Shown: piece after piece, positions 1 through 5,296 of the stretch
Position numbering within the stretch: the stretch's first letter is position 1
Layout: each line of letters begins with the position of its first letter
Notes under the pieces: generated by a model
The model's database searches: none
Told to the model about the DNA's origin: nothing
Seen by the model: only the letters and a program-made list of their open reading frames with translations
Position numbers and translations under genes: made by a program
Origin: Pyrinomonadaceae bacterium
GTDB lineage: Bacteria; Acidobacteriota; Blastocatellia; Pyrinomonadales; Pyrinomonadaceae
Reading direction: 5' to 3'
Assembly (NCBI GenBank): GCA_013813825.1
Contig: JACCRA010000523.1
Location: 1-5,296 of the forward strand
DNA length: 5,296 nucleotides

Positions 1-313
1 CCGCCGCGCCGACGCCCGCGCCGGCCACCGTGCCGCCCGCGACCGTGCCGATGGTGCGTGTGCGTCCCTTAAAGTTACGTCGCGCCGCCTTCCGGTTAAG
101 CGCATAGATGGCCGAGCCGCCGCCGCCAATCGCCGCGCCCTTCTTGCCGCCGATCAGGGCGCCGACCGCCGTGCCGCCGCCGATAATCGCCGCCGTCCGC
201 GCCTTGCGCCCGAAGCGCGAGCGTTTGCGGCGTCGATCCTGCGCCAGCGTGTCCGGCATCAGCGTCGTCACTAAGAATACCAGCACGAATAAAGCCGCGA
301 GCCACTTTCTCAT
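1..313 (-). CDS. Exported glycine-zipper protein, C-terminus beyond the left end
   Basis: The reading frame opens at ATG 313-311 on the minus strand and stays open for 104 codons to the window edge, so the C-terminus is missing. Start choice rests on a strong Shine-Dalgarno (AAGGAGA, plus-strand 322-328) 8 nt upstream. Residues 1-24 form a classic signal peptide: MRKW, a hydrophobic core LAALFVLVFLV, and a likely cut after TLA (residue 24). A very basic stretch follows (residues 27-39, DRRRKRSRFGRKAR region). Two glycine-zipper blocks come next, at about 43-69 (IIGGGTAVGALIGG, then AAIGGGGSA) and about 88-104 (IGTVAGGTVAGAGVGA), separated by a basic linker. Glycine-zipper segments pack as tight membrane helices in small envelope proteins of several families, and YMGG-like versions are common in Acidobacteriota. 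The protein probably acts in the periplasm or outer envelope. The exact role is unknown. The gene is transcribed divergently from the deacylase gene. Confidence 0.85.
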   Translation of the reverse strand, partial: MRKWLAALFVLVFLVTTLMPDTLAQDRRRKRSRFGRKARTAAIIGGGTAVGALIGGKKGAAIGGGGSAIYALNRKAARRNFKGRTRTIGTVAGGTVAGAGVGAA

Positions 314-321
314 TGTTATTG

Positions 322-328
322 TCTCCTT
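322..328 (-). promoter_or_regulatory. Shine-Dalgarno site of the glycine-zipper gene
   Basis: On the minus strand this reads AAGGAGA, a near-perfect match to the anti-Shine-Dalgarno, placed 8 nt before ATG at 313. It fixes the start of a gene that is open at the window edge. The surrounding leader (about 320-380) is AT-rich, but I could not find a convincing -35/-10 pair for this strand. Confidence 0.8.
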
Positions 329-520
329 AAAATGATTAAGCTCAAATTTAATGGGAGAGCACTATCAGCTTATTAGTTTTGCAACTCGCATTCCGCGTCA
401 GGTCATACGTAAAGCAAGGCGATATAAAGGGGTTTCCGAACTTTTCGAGCGAAGGGGCCGACGCGCTGACATCTTTTTCCTTACAGCCCGGTGAGTGTGC
501 GTATGAATTTAGTGCTTACG

Positions 521-536
521 ATCAACGACGGTTGAT
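521..536. promoter_or_regulatory. Short perfect dyad, possible operator
   Basis: ATCAAC (521-526) and GTTGAT (531-536) are exact inverted repeats around a GACG centre. The dyad lies 42 bp upstream of the -35 box of the putative deacylase promoter, where an activator or repressor dimer could bind. It could equally be chance, since a 6-bp dyad is expected occasionally in a gap this long. No regulator family is indicated. Confidence 0.25.
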
Positions 537-578
537 GACGTGGACGCCTCTGACCGCTACCCTGAATCGGCGACGAAT

Positions 579-607
579 TTGACCGTCTCTAATTGCTCTC
601 GCATAAT
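579..607 (+). promoter_or_regulatory. Sigma70-type promoter for the deacylase gene, probably leaderless
   Basis: TTGACC (579-584, 5 of 6 to TTGACA) is followed by a 17-bp spacer and CATAAT (602-607, 5 of 6 to TATAAT). This is the best promoter match seen in the window. The -10 box ends 8 bp before the ATG at 616, which puts the expected transcription start at about 613-616, on or within about 3 nt of the start codon. There is no Shine-Dalgarno before that ATG, which fits a leaderless mRNA. Transcription start is inferred, not shown. Confidence 0.65.
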
Positions 608-615
608 CGCGGCTT

Positions 616-1560
616 ATGAAGACAGCCATTATTCATCATTCGGTTTTCCAACTGCATGACACGGGCGAGATGCACCCCGAACGCCCGGAGCGTTACGCCG
701 TCGTGATGGAGGCGTTGCGCGGCGATGCAGACTTGTGGCCCCGTCTGCTGGAGATCGAAGCGCCGACCGCGCCGCGCGGCGATGTGCAGGCGTGCCATAC
801 GACGCAGCACTACAAGCGCGTCGAGCAGGCTGTCAGTGAAGGCGTCGGTTTCTTGGACGCCGACACTATCATCTCGCTGCATTCGCTGGACGCGGCGCTG
901 CGGGCGGCGGGGGGAGCGTGCCGCGCGGTCGATGCCTTGATGAGCGGCGAAGCGCGGAATGCTTTTCTCCCGGTGCGCCCGCCAGGCCATCACGCGACGA
1001 GCGAGCGGGCGATGGGCTTCTGTCTCTTCAACTCGGTCGCTGTCGCCGCGCGCTACGCGCAGTCGCACTACAAAGAGATCGAGCGCGTCGCCATCGTCGA
1101 TTGGGACGTGCATCACGGCAATGGCACACAGGGAATTTTCTACGATGATCCGTCAGTCTTCTTCTTCTCCGCGCATCAGTACCCGTGGTATCCCGGCAGC
1201 GGGGCGCGCGGCGAGACGGGGCAGGGACGCGGGCGCGGTTCCACCTTGAACGTGCCGGTGCGTGCCGCGACGCCGGCCCCCCAGAATCGCCGGATGTTCG
1301 AGGCGGCGATAGAAGAGATGAGCGATAAATTTAAGCCCGACCTGATCTTTATTTCCGCCGGCTTCGACGCCCGCGCCGGCGATCCGCTCGGCCAGTTGCT
1401 GCTCGAAGACGAAGACTTCATCTCGATGACGCGTACCGTTAAAGAGTGGGCGCGAGGAGTTTGTGAGGGGCGCGTTATTTCCTGCCTCGAAGGCGGCTAC
1501 AATCTGCAAACTCTCGGAGAGACGGTAAGACATCATGTGCGCGCTTTAAGTGAAGAATAA
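616..1560 (+). CDS. Histone-deacetylase-family zinc amidohydrolase (class II type)
   Basis: This is a 314-residue single-domain enzyme, the usual length for bacterial class II histone-deacetylase relatives. It should remove acyl groups from lysine side chains or small acetylated amines in the cytoplasm; no signal peptide is present. All hallmark motifs are in order: [13 protein letters not shown] at 14-26, RPPGHHA at 121-127 (general-base pair H125/H126), [12 protein letters not shown] at 134-145, [12 protein letters not shown] at 161-172 (zinc ligands D164 and H166, charge-relay D162), [13 protein letters not shown] at 247-259 (third zinc ligand D251), and EGGYNL at 292-297 (transition-state Tyr295). 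The enzyme is therefore expected to be active. Leu258 in DPLG sits where HDAC10-type polyamine deacetylases carry Glu, which favours an acyl-lysine type substrate; this is inference. ATG 616 is chosen because the HPERPER motif needs this N-terminus, although no Shine-Dalgarno precedes it. The physiological substrate is unknown. Confidence 0.93.
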   Translation: MKTAIIHHSVFQLHDTGEMHPERPERYAVVMEALRGDADLWPRLLEIEAPTAPRGDVQACHTTQHYKRVEQAVSEGVGFLDADTIISLHSLDAALRAAGGACRAVDALMSGEARNAFLPVRPPGHHATSERAMGFCLFNSVAVAARYAQSHYKEIERVAIVDWDVHHGNGTQGIFYDDPSVFFFSAHQYPWYPGSGARGETGQGRGRGSTLNVPVRAATPAPQNRRMFEAAIEEMSDKFKPDLIFISAGFDARAGDPLGQLLLEDEDFISMTRTVKEWARGVCEGRVISCLEGGYNLQTLGETVRHHVRALSEE

Positions 1561-1631
1561 GTGTACGTGGCCATCTATAGCCTCTATAAGCGTTCCAAGC
1601 CCCGGCAGCCTCGCTCCAAAGTCAATCAGAC

Positions 1632-1638
1632 AAAGGGA
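1632..1638 (+). promoter_or_regulatory. Ribosome binding site that sets the start of the exported protein
   Basis: AAAGGGA lies 6 nt before ATG 1645. The same frame is open back to a GTG at 1561, directly after the deacylase stop, but those extra 28 codons have no ribosome site and would bury the signal peptide. The site therefore decides for the ATG at 1645. Confidence 0.65.
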
Positions 1639-1644
1639 CCAATT

Positions 1645-2412
1645 ATGAAGAAAATGATCTGCTCACTATTAATCGCGATGCTGGCCTTCACCGTTTCGCC
1701 GGCGCAGCCCGCGGCGCGAAAAGCTGCTCCCAAAGTTCGCGCCGCTTCAGCCGGCTCTGTTTTTCAACTCGGCAAACGAACCATCGCCATTCCGCCGCCT
1801 GACGGATTCACGGAAGCGGCCTCGCAGTTGGAGGAAGTCCGCCAACGCTTCACCGTGACGGAAGACCCGAATCTCGATTTGCTTGCGGTTCACCTGCCGT
1901 CCGAAGTCTTCCAGACGCTCAAACGCGGGGAAGCTACGGAGCCGGACTTTTACACGAAAGTCTCGGTCTCGAAAACGCTGCGGGAGATAGACGTGTCGCC
2001 AATTGATTTCTCGGGGTTGACGAATACATTTCAAAGCCAATTCGCCCAACTGACGAATCCCGACGGCCCGACGATGAAATCGATCCTGAAACATCTGGAA
2101 AAGAATTTGAGCGAGTTGACCGAGCGCGAGACGAAAGTTAGCGCGAACCAGATCATCAACGTCGGCGAGATCGAAAAGACGGCCAACGTCTATAGTCTCT
2201 TGCTGTTGATGAATTTGAATATCCAAAACGACGCGGGGCAGCGTGGCGGGCCATTGTTGTGTGGAACGGCTTTCCTGAGAGTCAATCACAAAGTGATCTT
2301 CGTTTACGCTTACCGTCAATATCGCACCGAAAGCGATGTCGAGTTGATGCGCGGCTTCACCAAACAATGGTTGGCGAAGATCGCCGCCGCCAATCAAGCC
2401 GGCGGTTCCTGA
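1645..2412 (+). CDS. Exported protein of unknown function
   Basis: The product has 255 residues. It begins MKKMICSLLIAMLAF, a typical signal peptide with a lysine N-region and a hydrophobic core at 5-16, and a likely cut after SPA (20) or QPA (23). Cys6 is inside the hydrophobic core, so a lipoprotein signal is unlikely. A basic, Ala-rich linker (24-37) leads to a mature domain that opens with the strand-like IAIPPPDGFTEA (47-58). A charged, largely helical middle follows (about 125-165). The C-terminal half has alternating hydrophobic segments at 182-193 (VYSLLLLMNLNI) and 209-223 (AFLRVNHKVIFVYAY), ending in an amphipathic helix RGFTKQWLAKIAAAN. The layout vaguely recalls small periplasmic alpha/beta domains such as DcrB/PsbP-like ones, but I do not recognise the family. 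Only one cysteine (206) remains in the mature part. The gene lies 84 bp after the deacylase gene and 27 bp before the transporter gene, suggesting co-transcription. Confidence 0.82.
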   Translation: MKKMICSLLIAMLAFTVSPAQPAARKAAPKVRAASAGSVFQLGKRTIAIPPPDGFTEAASQLEEVRQRFTVTEDPNLDLLAVHLPSEVFQTLKRGEATEPDFYTKVSVSKTLREIDVSPIDFSGLTNTFQSQFAQLTNPDGPTMKSILKHLEKNLSELTERETKVSANQIINVGEIEKTANVYSLLLLMNLNIQNDAGQRGGPLLCGTAFLRVNHKVIFVYAYRQYRTESDVELMRGFTKQWLAKIAAANQAGGS

Positions 2413-2430
2413 TTCTGACCGCCCGGATTT
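2399..2430 (+). terminator. Stem-loop over a stop codon, weak terminator or attenuator candidate
   Basis: CCGGCGGT (2399-2406) can pair with ACCGCCCGG (2418-2426) with one bulged C, around an 11-nt loop that contains the TGA of the exported-protein gene. The 3' arm runs into ATTTTC, a T-run of only four. This resembles a weak intrinsic terminator sitting just before the transporter start at 2440. It could reduce read-through into the transporter gene, or it may be a chance GC-rich stem. Confidence 0.3.
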
Positions 2431-2439
2431 TCAGACCTC

Positions 2440-3801
2440 ATGGCGTCGCAAACTTACATGCAGTTGATCCGCGGCAATCGCTCGTTCCGGTTGCTGTTGG
2501 CGGGGCAGGTGGTTTCGGAGCTGGGCAATTGGTTCAACTTCGTGGCCGGGCTGGGACTGGTGCGCGCCGTGTCAGGCGGCGATCCGCAGGTGACGGCGTG
2601 GGTCTTGATGCTCAGGCTGGCCCCGTTCGCTTTGTTCGCGCCGTTGGCGGGCGTGTGCGTGGATCGGTGGTCAAGGCGGACGGTGATGTTGGTGACGGAC
2701 GTGGCGCGGGCCATCGCGGCGTGCGGTTTCCTGCTGGTGCGCGGCCCCGAAGATTTGTGGCTGGCCTACGTCAGCACGTTCGCGACGACGCTGCTGACCG
2801 CGTTCTTCGAGGCGGCGAAGAACGCGGCGGTGCCGAACATCGTGGGCGAGCGCGGATTGCTGGCGGGCAACGCCTTGATGTTCTCGTCGCGCTTCCTGTT
2901 GCTGTCTCTGGGCGCGGCACTGGGCGGTTGGGCGTCGGCGCGGTTTGGCTATGAAGCGGCGTTCGTCATTAACGCTCTCTCGTTTTTAGTCTCCGCGTTT
3001 TCGATCTGGCTGATCCCGGCAGGCGAAATGCGGGAGGGCGAGACGCCGGCGGTTGAGAAGGTTGCTATTGGAAGTCAGGGCCGGGGCGTGTTGGCGCGGG
3101 TGTGGGCGGACATTCGCGAGGGCTGGACTTACATCTGGCGGACGCCGTTAGTGGCGGCGCTGATCGGCGTCAACATGCTGTGGGCGATGGGCGGCGGCGC
3201 CATCTATCTGGTTTACGATCAACTCGGCGCGCAGGTCTTCGCGCCGCGCGAGGGTTGGCAACCGGACGCGGCGGCGGCGGCTTTCTACTTCGCGTCGGGC
3301 ATCGGCCTGTTCATCTCGATGATGTTGGCGCGGCGCGCCGGCGATTTCTTCGCGGCGCGCCGCTGGACGGCGCTGCTGATCGGCTGCGGCCTCATCGCGC
3401 ACGGCATCGTCTTCGCGCTGGCGGGATTGATGCCGACGCTCTTGCTGGCCGCGCTGGTCGTCTTCGTGTCGCGACTCATTGTGGGCGTTGAGTTCGCGGT
3501 GCAGGACACGCTGTTGATGAGCGTGTTGCCGGATCGGGTGCGCGGGCGCGTGATGATCACGGATCGGGCGGGCGAGATGGTGGTGATGGGCGTCGGCTCG
3601 GCGCTCTTCGGTTGGTCGCTGAACTGGATCACGCCGCACCAGTTGACGATCATTTCGGGATTGCTGGCGGCAAGTCCGGGCGTGGTCTGGCTGCTACTCG
3701 TTTGGTCAGGGAAATTGAGTTTGCCGCCAGAAGCCGGCAACGGGTCGCCGGATGCCCTCGCGCCACTGGAAGAGGAACCGAGGTTAGCCTCGGTAGGTTG
3801 A
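2440..3801 (+). CDS. Major facilitator superfamily transporter, exporter-like
   Basis: This 453-residue inner-membrane protein has about 12 hydrophobic segments in two six-helix halves (roughly 15-192 and 236-422), joined by a hydrophilic loop at about 193-233. The signature loop between helices 2 and 3 is present as AGVCVDRWSRRTV (70-82), the family's motif A with Asp75 and the Arg cluster. The second half carries LPDRVRGRVM (363-372), a motif typical of the MFS_3/EntS-like branch, whose known members export siderophores, macrolides and other small molecules by proton antiport. The substrate cannot be read from the sequence. The N-terminus RGNRSFRLLLAGQVVSELGNW is also typical of that branch. 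The last 30 residues are a polar, acidic cytoplasmic tail. ATG 2440 is 27 bp after the preceding stop and lacks a clear Shine-Dalgarno; ATG 2458 is an alternative that would shorten only the polar tip. Tight spacing suggests co-expression with the exported protein upstream. Confidence 0.9.
   Translation: MASQTYMQLIRGNRSFRLLLAGQVVSELGNWFNFVAGLGLVRAVSGGDPQVTAWVLMLRLAPFALFAPLAGVCVDRWSRRTVMLVTDVARAIAACGFLLVRGPEDLWLAYVSTFATTLLTAFFEAAKNAAVPNIVGERGLLAGNALMFSSRFLLLSLGAALGGWASARFGYEAAFVINALSFLVSAFSIWLIPAGEMREGETPAVEKVAIGSQGRGVLARVWADIREGWTYIWRTPLVAALIGVNMLWAMGGGAIYLVYDQLGAQVFAPREGWQPDAAAAAFYFASGIGLFISMMLARRAGDFFAARRWTALLIGCGLIAHGIVFALAGLMPTLLLAALVVFVSRLIVGVEFAVQDTLLMSVLPDRVRGRVMITDRAGEMVVMGVGSALFGWSLNWITPHQLTIISGLLAASPGVVWLLLVWSGKLSLPPEAGNGSPDALAPLEEEPRLASVG
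3777..3794 (+). repeat. Perfect 7-bp hairpin at the 3' end of the transporter gene
   Basis: ACCGAGG (3777-3783) and CCTCGGT (3788-3794) pair perfectly around a TTAG tetraloop, just before the transporter stop (3799-3801). No T-run follows on either strand, so it is not a standard intrinsic terminator. It could act as a 3' mRNA-stabilising or processing structure between the transporter and sensor genes. Confidence 0.4.
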
Positions 3802-3804
3802 AAC

Positions 3805-3873
3805 ATGGGCGGAAAGGCGAACGTAACTAAGCCGGGAACGCGGCGGGCGAATGAACAATCGAAGGTGAGTTGA
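3805..3873 (+). CDS. Possible 22-codon leader ORF before the sensor gene
   Basis: ATG at 3805 opens 22 codons ending at TGA 3871-3873, with product MGGKANVTKPGTRRANEQSK and two more residues. It fills nearly all of the gap between the transporter stop and the sensor start at 3877, and its last codons cover the sensor's ribosome binding site. The upstream AGG at 3794-3796 is only a weak ribosome site. It could couple translation of the sensor to that of the transporter, but a short open frame of this size is easily chance. The peptide is basic, polar and unlike anything I know. Confidence 0.15.
   Translation: MGGKANVTKPGTRRANEQSKVS
3862..3869 (+). promoter_or_regulatory. Ribosome binding site of the sensor gene
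   Basis: AAGGTGAG lies 7 nt before ATG 3877 and is the best Shine-Dalgarno in this gap. It supports 3877 as the start of a gene whose frame is open to the window edge. A nearer upstream ATG at 3851 runs into a stop after five codons and is not used. Confidence 0.65.
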
Positions 3874-3876
3874 AGA

Positions 3877-5296
3877 ATGCAACGGCACGGGTTGAAAGCG
3901 GCGAGGGCAAAAGCGTTTGAGACAACTGAAAAATTGCGCGGCTGGCTGCGGCGGGTGATGCCGCGCGTCGCGGTGGCTGCGGGCGTCTGCTTCTTTTTGC
4001 GCGGAGTCGTCGTCAACCGCAGGTTTTATCAGGAGTCGTGGGTGGGAGAGTTGTTCGGCTTCGTCACGTTTCTGCTCGTCGCGGCCACGCTCGGTTATTA
4101 CGGTTACATTACCCTGCGTTGGCTGAAGCGGAAATTGTTGTGGCGTGTGCGACGGCGGTTGATCATCACGTACTTATTTATCGGGCTGACGCCGATTGTG
4201 CTGTTGAGCGGCCTCGGTTTTCTGTTTGGCTTCAGCATGGCGCTCAATTCGATGGCCGACACAGTGATGAAAGAAGTGAACGCCACCGAACGTGAGACGC
4301 TTGCCAACGCGCGCACGCTCGCCGATGCCCTCGCCGCCTTACCGCCAATTGAGGCGGCGGACGACGCCCGCCTGCAATCGTGGCTCGACGAGCGCAATCA
4401 ATTGCTGCAAGCGTCGCTGCCGGGGGCGCGCATTGCCGTCTGGCGGACCGCGGTGGCGGGGACGAGCGGCGCGCAAACGCAAATTTTAGATTTGAGCCGG
4501 CCGGCGCTGTTCGTTAGCGAGCCGACGGGCGAGAGCGTGCGCGCGATTGGCGACGCGCAGACGCCGGCCGGCGCGCCGTTGCCCGAATGGCTACACAACC
4601 GCGCGGAGTGGAGCGCGCTCACTACCATCCAGTCAACTGATCCGGAGGCTTGGTACGCCTCGCCCTCGCTGCGCGCGTTGGTGCGGCGCGAGGCCGTCGC
4701 CACGCGGCAATCGCTGGCTCTACTGTTGGTGATTCCCGTCAGCCGCGCGCTGGTCGAACGGGTGCGCGAGAGTACGGGCATCGACGTGCGCCCGGCCTTC
4801 TCTAACCGTCTCTTCACGACGACACGAGAGCCGGGGCGCGGCGTTCAGGCCAACATCGATCTCGGCGAAGAGGGCGGGGCGGAGGACGCGGCGGGCACGG
4901 AAGACAGGCGTGAACAACGCAACGAAGCGCGAGCGTTGCGCCAAGAGACTGACCAGTTAGGTGATGCGTGGACGGGCAGCGAGAAACATGCGTGGGTCGT
5001 GATGCCGGCCATTAACTGGAGCAGCGGCGAAAAAAACCGCCACATCACTTACGTCTTTCCGTCTTCGCTCGCGGCGGCGCGTCGCCACGCGCTAGAGCGC
5101 GGTTATCTTGGACAAGAGATCAGGCTCAACAACGTGCTGATGGTCTTCGGCGTGATTTTTATCGTGTTCGAGTTGCTGGCGCTGCTCGCTGCTGGATGGA
5201 TGACACGCGCCGTGACCGGCACCGTCCACAAACTGCACGGCGCGACCCAGTTCATCAAGCGCGGCGACTTTTCGCACCGCGTTAAAGTGCGCTCAC
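3877..5296 (+). CDS. Membrane sensor protein with HAMP domain, output domain beyond the right end
   Basis: The frame is open for 473 codons and is cut by the window edge. Residues 1-28 are basic and cytoplasmic. Hydrophobic segments lie at about 29-46, 57-79 and 96-120, the last preceded by a basic stretch (RWLKRKLLWRVRRR, 81-94). A long extracytoplasmic region (about 121-417) follows, then a final membrane helix at about 419-441 (VLMVFGVIFIVFELLALL). A HAMP domain starts at about 442 (TRAVTGTVHKL, then ATQFIKRGDFSHRVKV) and is truncated. HAMP passes a signal from the sensor region to a cytoplasmic output domain. The N-terminal pattern resembles acidobacterial SpoIIE-type PP2C phosphatases, which is my preferred reading, but an NtrY-like histidine kinase cannot be excluded because neither catalytic domain is in view. 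The sensor region has a charged, disordered-looking insert at about 329-360 (EEGGAEDAAG region). The gene begins 75 bp after the transporter stop. Confidence 0.85.
   Translation, partial: MQRHGLKAARAKAFETTEKLRGWLRRVMPRVAVAAGVCFFLRGVVVNRRFYQESWVGELFGFVTFLLVAATLGYYGYITLRWLKRKLLWRVRRRLIITYLFIGLTPIVLLSGLGFLFGFSMALNSMADTVMKEVNATERETLANARTLADALAALPPIEAADDARLQSWLDERNQLLQASLPGARIAVWRTAVAGTSGAQTQILDLSRPALFVSEPTGESVRAIGDAQTPAGAPLPEWLHNRAEWSALTTIQSTDPEAWYASPSLRALVRREAVATRQSLALLLVIPVSRALVERVRESTGIDVRPAFSNRLFTTTREPGRGVQANIDLGEEGGAEDAAGTEDRREQRNEARALRQETDQLGDAWTGSEKHAWVVMPAINWSSGEKNRHITYVFPSSLAAARRHALERGYLGQEIRLNNVLMVFGVIFIVFELLALLAAGWMTRAVTGTVHKLHGATQFIKRGDFSHRVKVRS

Larger units (their letters stand above)
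314..578. other. Divergent intergenic region with no recognised gene
   Basis: This stretch separates the minus-strand glycine-zipper gene from the plus-strand deacylase gene. It is visibly more AT-rich than the flanking genes near 320-380. A 67-codon open frame beginning with TTG at 379 lacks a ribosome binding site and its product resembles nothing I know, so I treat the region as non-coding. It contains the leader and presumably the promoter of the minus-strand gene, plus a short dyad at 521-536. I see no tRNA, terminator with a T-run, or repeat array. Confidence 0.6.

Noticed and set aside
343..350. TAAATTTG on the minus strand, matching the Bacteroidetes -7 box pattern TAnnTTTG
   Set aside because: No partner -33 TTTG box lies at the right distance, and the rest of the window looks like canonical sigma70 and Shine-Dalgarno usage, so the match is probably chance in AT-rich DNA.
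379..582. 67-codon open frame starting with TTG in the divergent gap
   Set aside because: It has no Shine-Dalgarno, a rare start codon and no recognisable features, and it overlaps the -35 box of a good promoter.
589..1116. 175-codon open frame on the minus strand opposite the deacylase gene
   Set aside because: It is antisense to conserved HDAC motifs; its Arg/His-rich product is typical of a shadow frame.
1585..1590. TATAAG as a -10 box for an internal promoter before the exported-protein gene
   Set aside because: The hexamer 17 bp upstream (TGTACG) matches the -35 consensus at only three positions; too weak to annotate.
1561..1644. Upstream GTG start giving the exported protein 28 extra residues
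   Set aside because: It begins right after the deacylase stop, has no ribosome site, and would place a polar, basic segment ahead of a clear signal peptide; ATG 1645 has a good site.
1747..2397. 216-codon open frame on the minus strand opposite the exported-protein gene
   Set aside because: It has no ribosome site or recognisable domain, and the plus-strand frame has a signal peptide and plausible protein composition.
3285..4016. 243-codon open frame on the minus strand opposite the transporter and sensor start
   Set aside because: The product is low-complexity, rich in Arg, Thr, Ser and Pro, with no domain, and it lies antisense to a well-supported MFS gene; it arises from codon bias in GC-rich DNA.

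Overview
The window looks like a piece of a GC-rich, Gram-negative-type bacterial chromosome. It carries five protein genes, two of them cut by the window ends, and I see no RNA genes, insertion sequences, CRISPR repeats or phage genes. Two features suggest an Acidobacteriota (Blastocatellia-like) host: the small exported glycine-zipper protein, and the long multi-membrane-segment sensor leading into a HAMP domain. This placement comes from family resemblance by eye, not from a search.

Layout. Positions 1-313 (minus strand) hold the N-terminal part of an exported glycine-zipper protein that runs off the left end. A gap of about 300 bp (314-615) separates it from a divergent plus-strand series. 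In that gap I see a short perfect dyad (521-536) and a near-consensus sigma70-type promoter (579-607) whose -10 box ends only 8 bp before the next start codon. The plus strand then carries a class II-type zinc-dependent histone-deacetylase-family enzyme (616-1560), an exported protein of unknown function (1645-2412), a 12-helix MFS transporter (2440-3801), and a large membrane sensor protein (3877 to the right end) that is cut inside its HAMP domain. Its output domain, probably a SpoIIE/PP2C phosphatase or a histidine kinase, lies outside the window.

How they may work together. The four plus-strand genes are separated by gaps of 84, 27 and 75 bp, so co-transcription is possible, at least for the exported protein and the transporter. 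Two hairpins, one over the stop codon of the exported protein and one at the 3' end of the transporter gene, could divide the unit. No shared pathway can be read from the sequence. The deacylase, exported protein and exporter do not form a system I recognise, and the set may be an ordinary housekeeping neighbourhood. The most useful observations are the probable leaderless promoter of the deacylase, its intact catalytic site with a leucine at the position that separates lysine deacylases from polyamine deacetylases, the unrecognised exported protein, and the unusual N-terminal architecture of the sensor.
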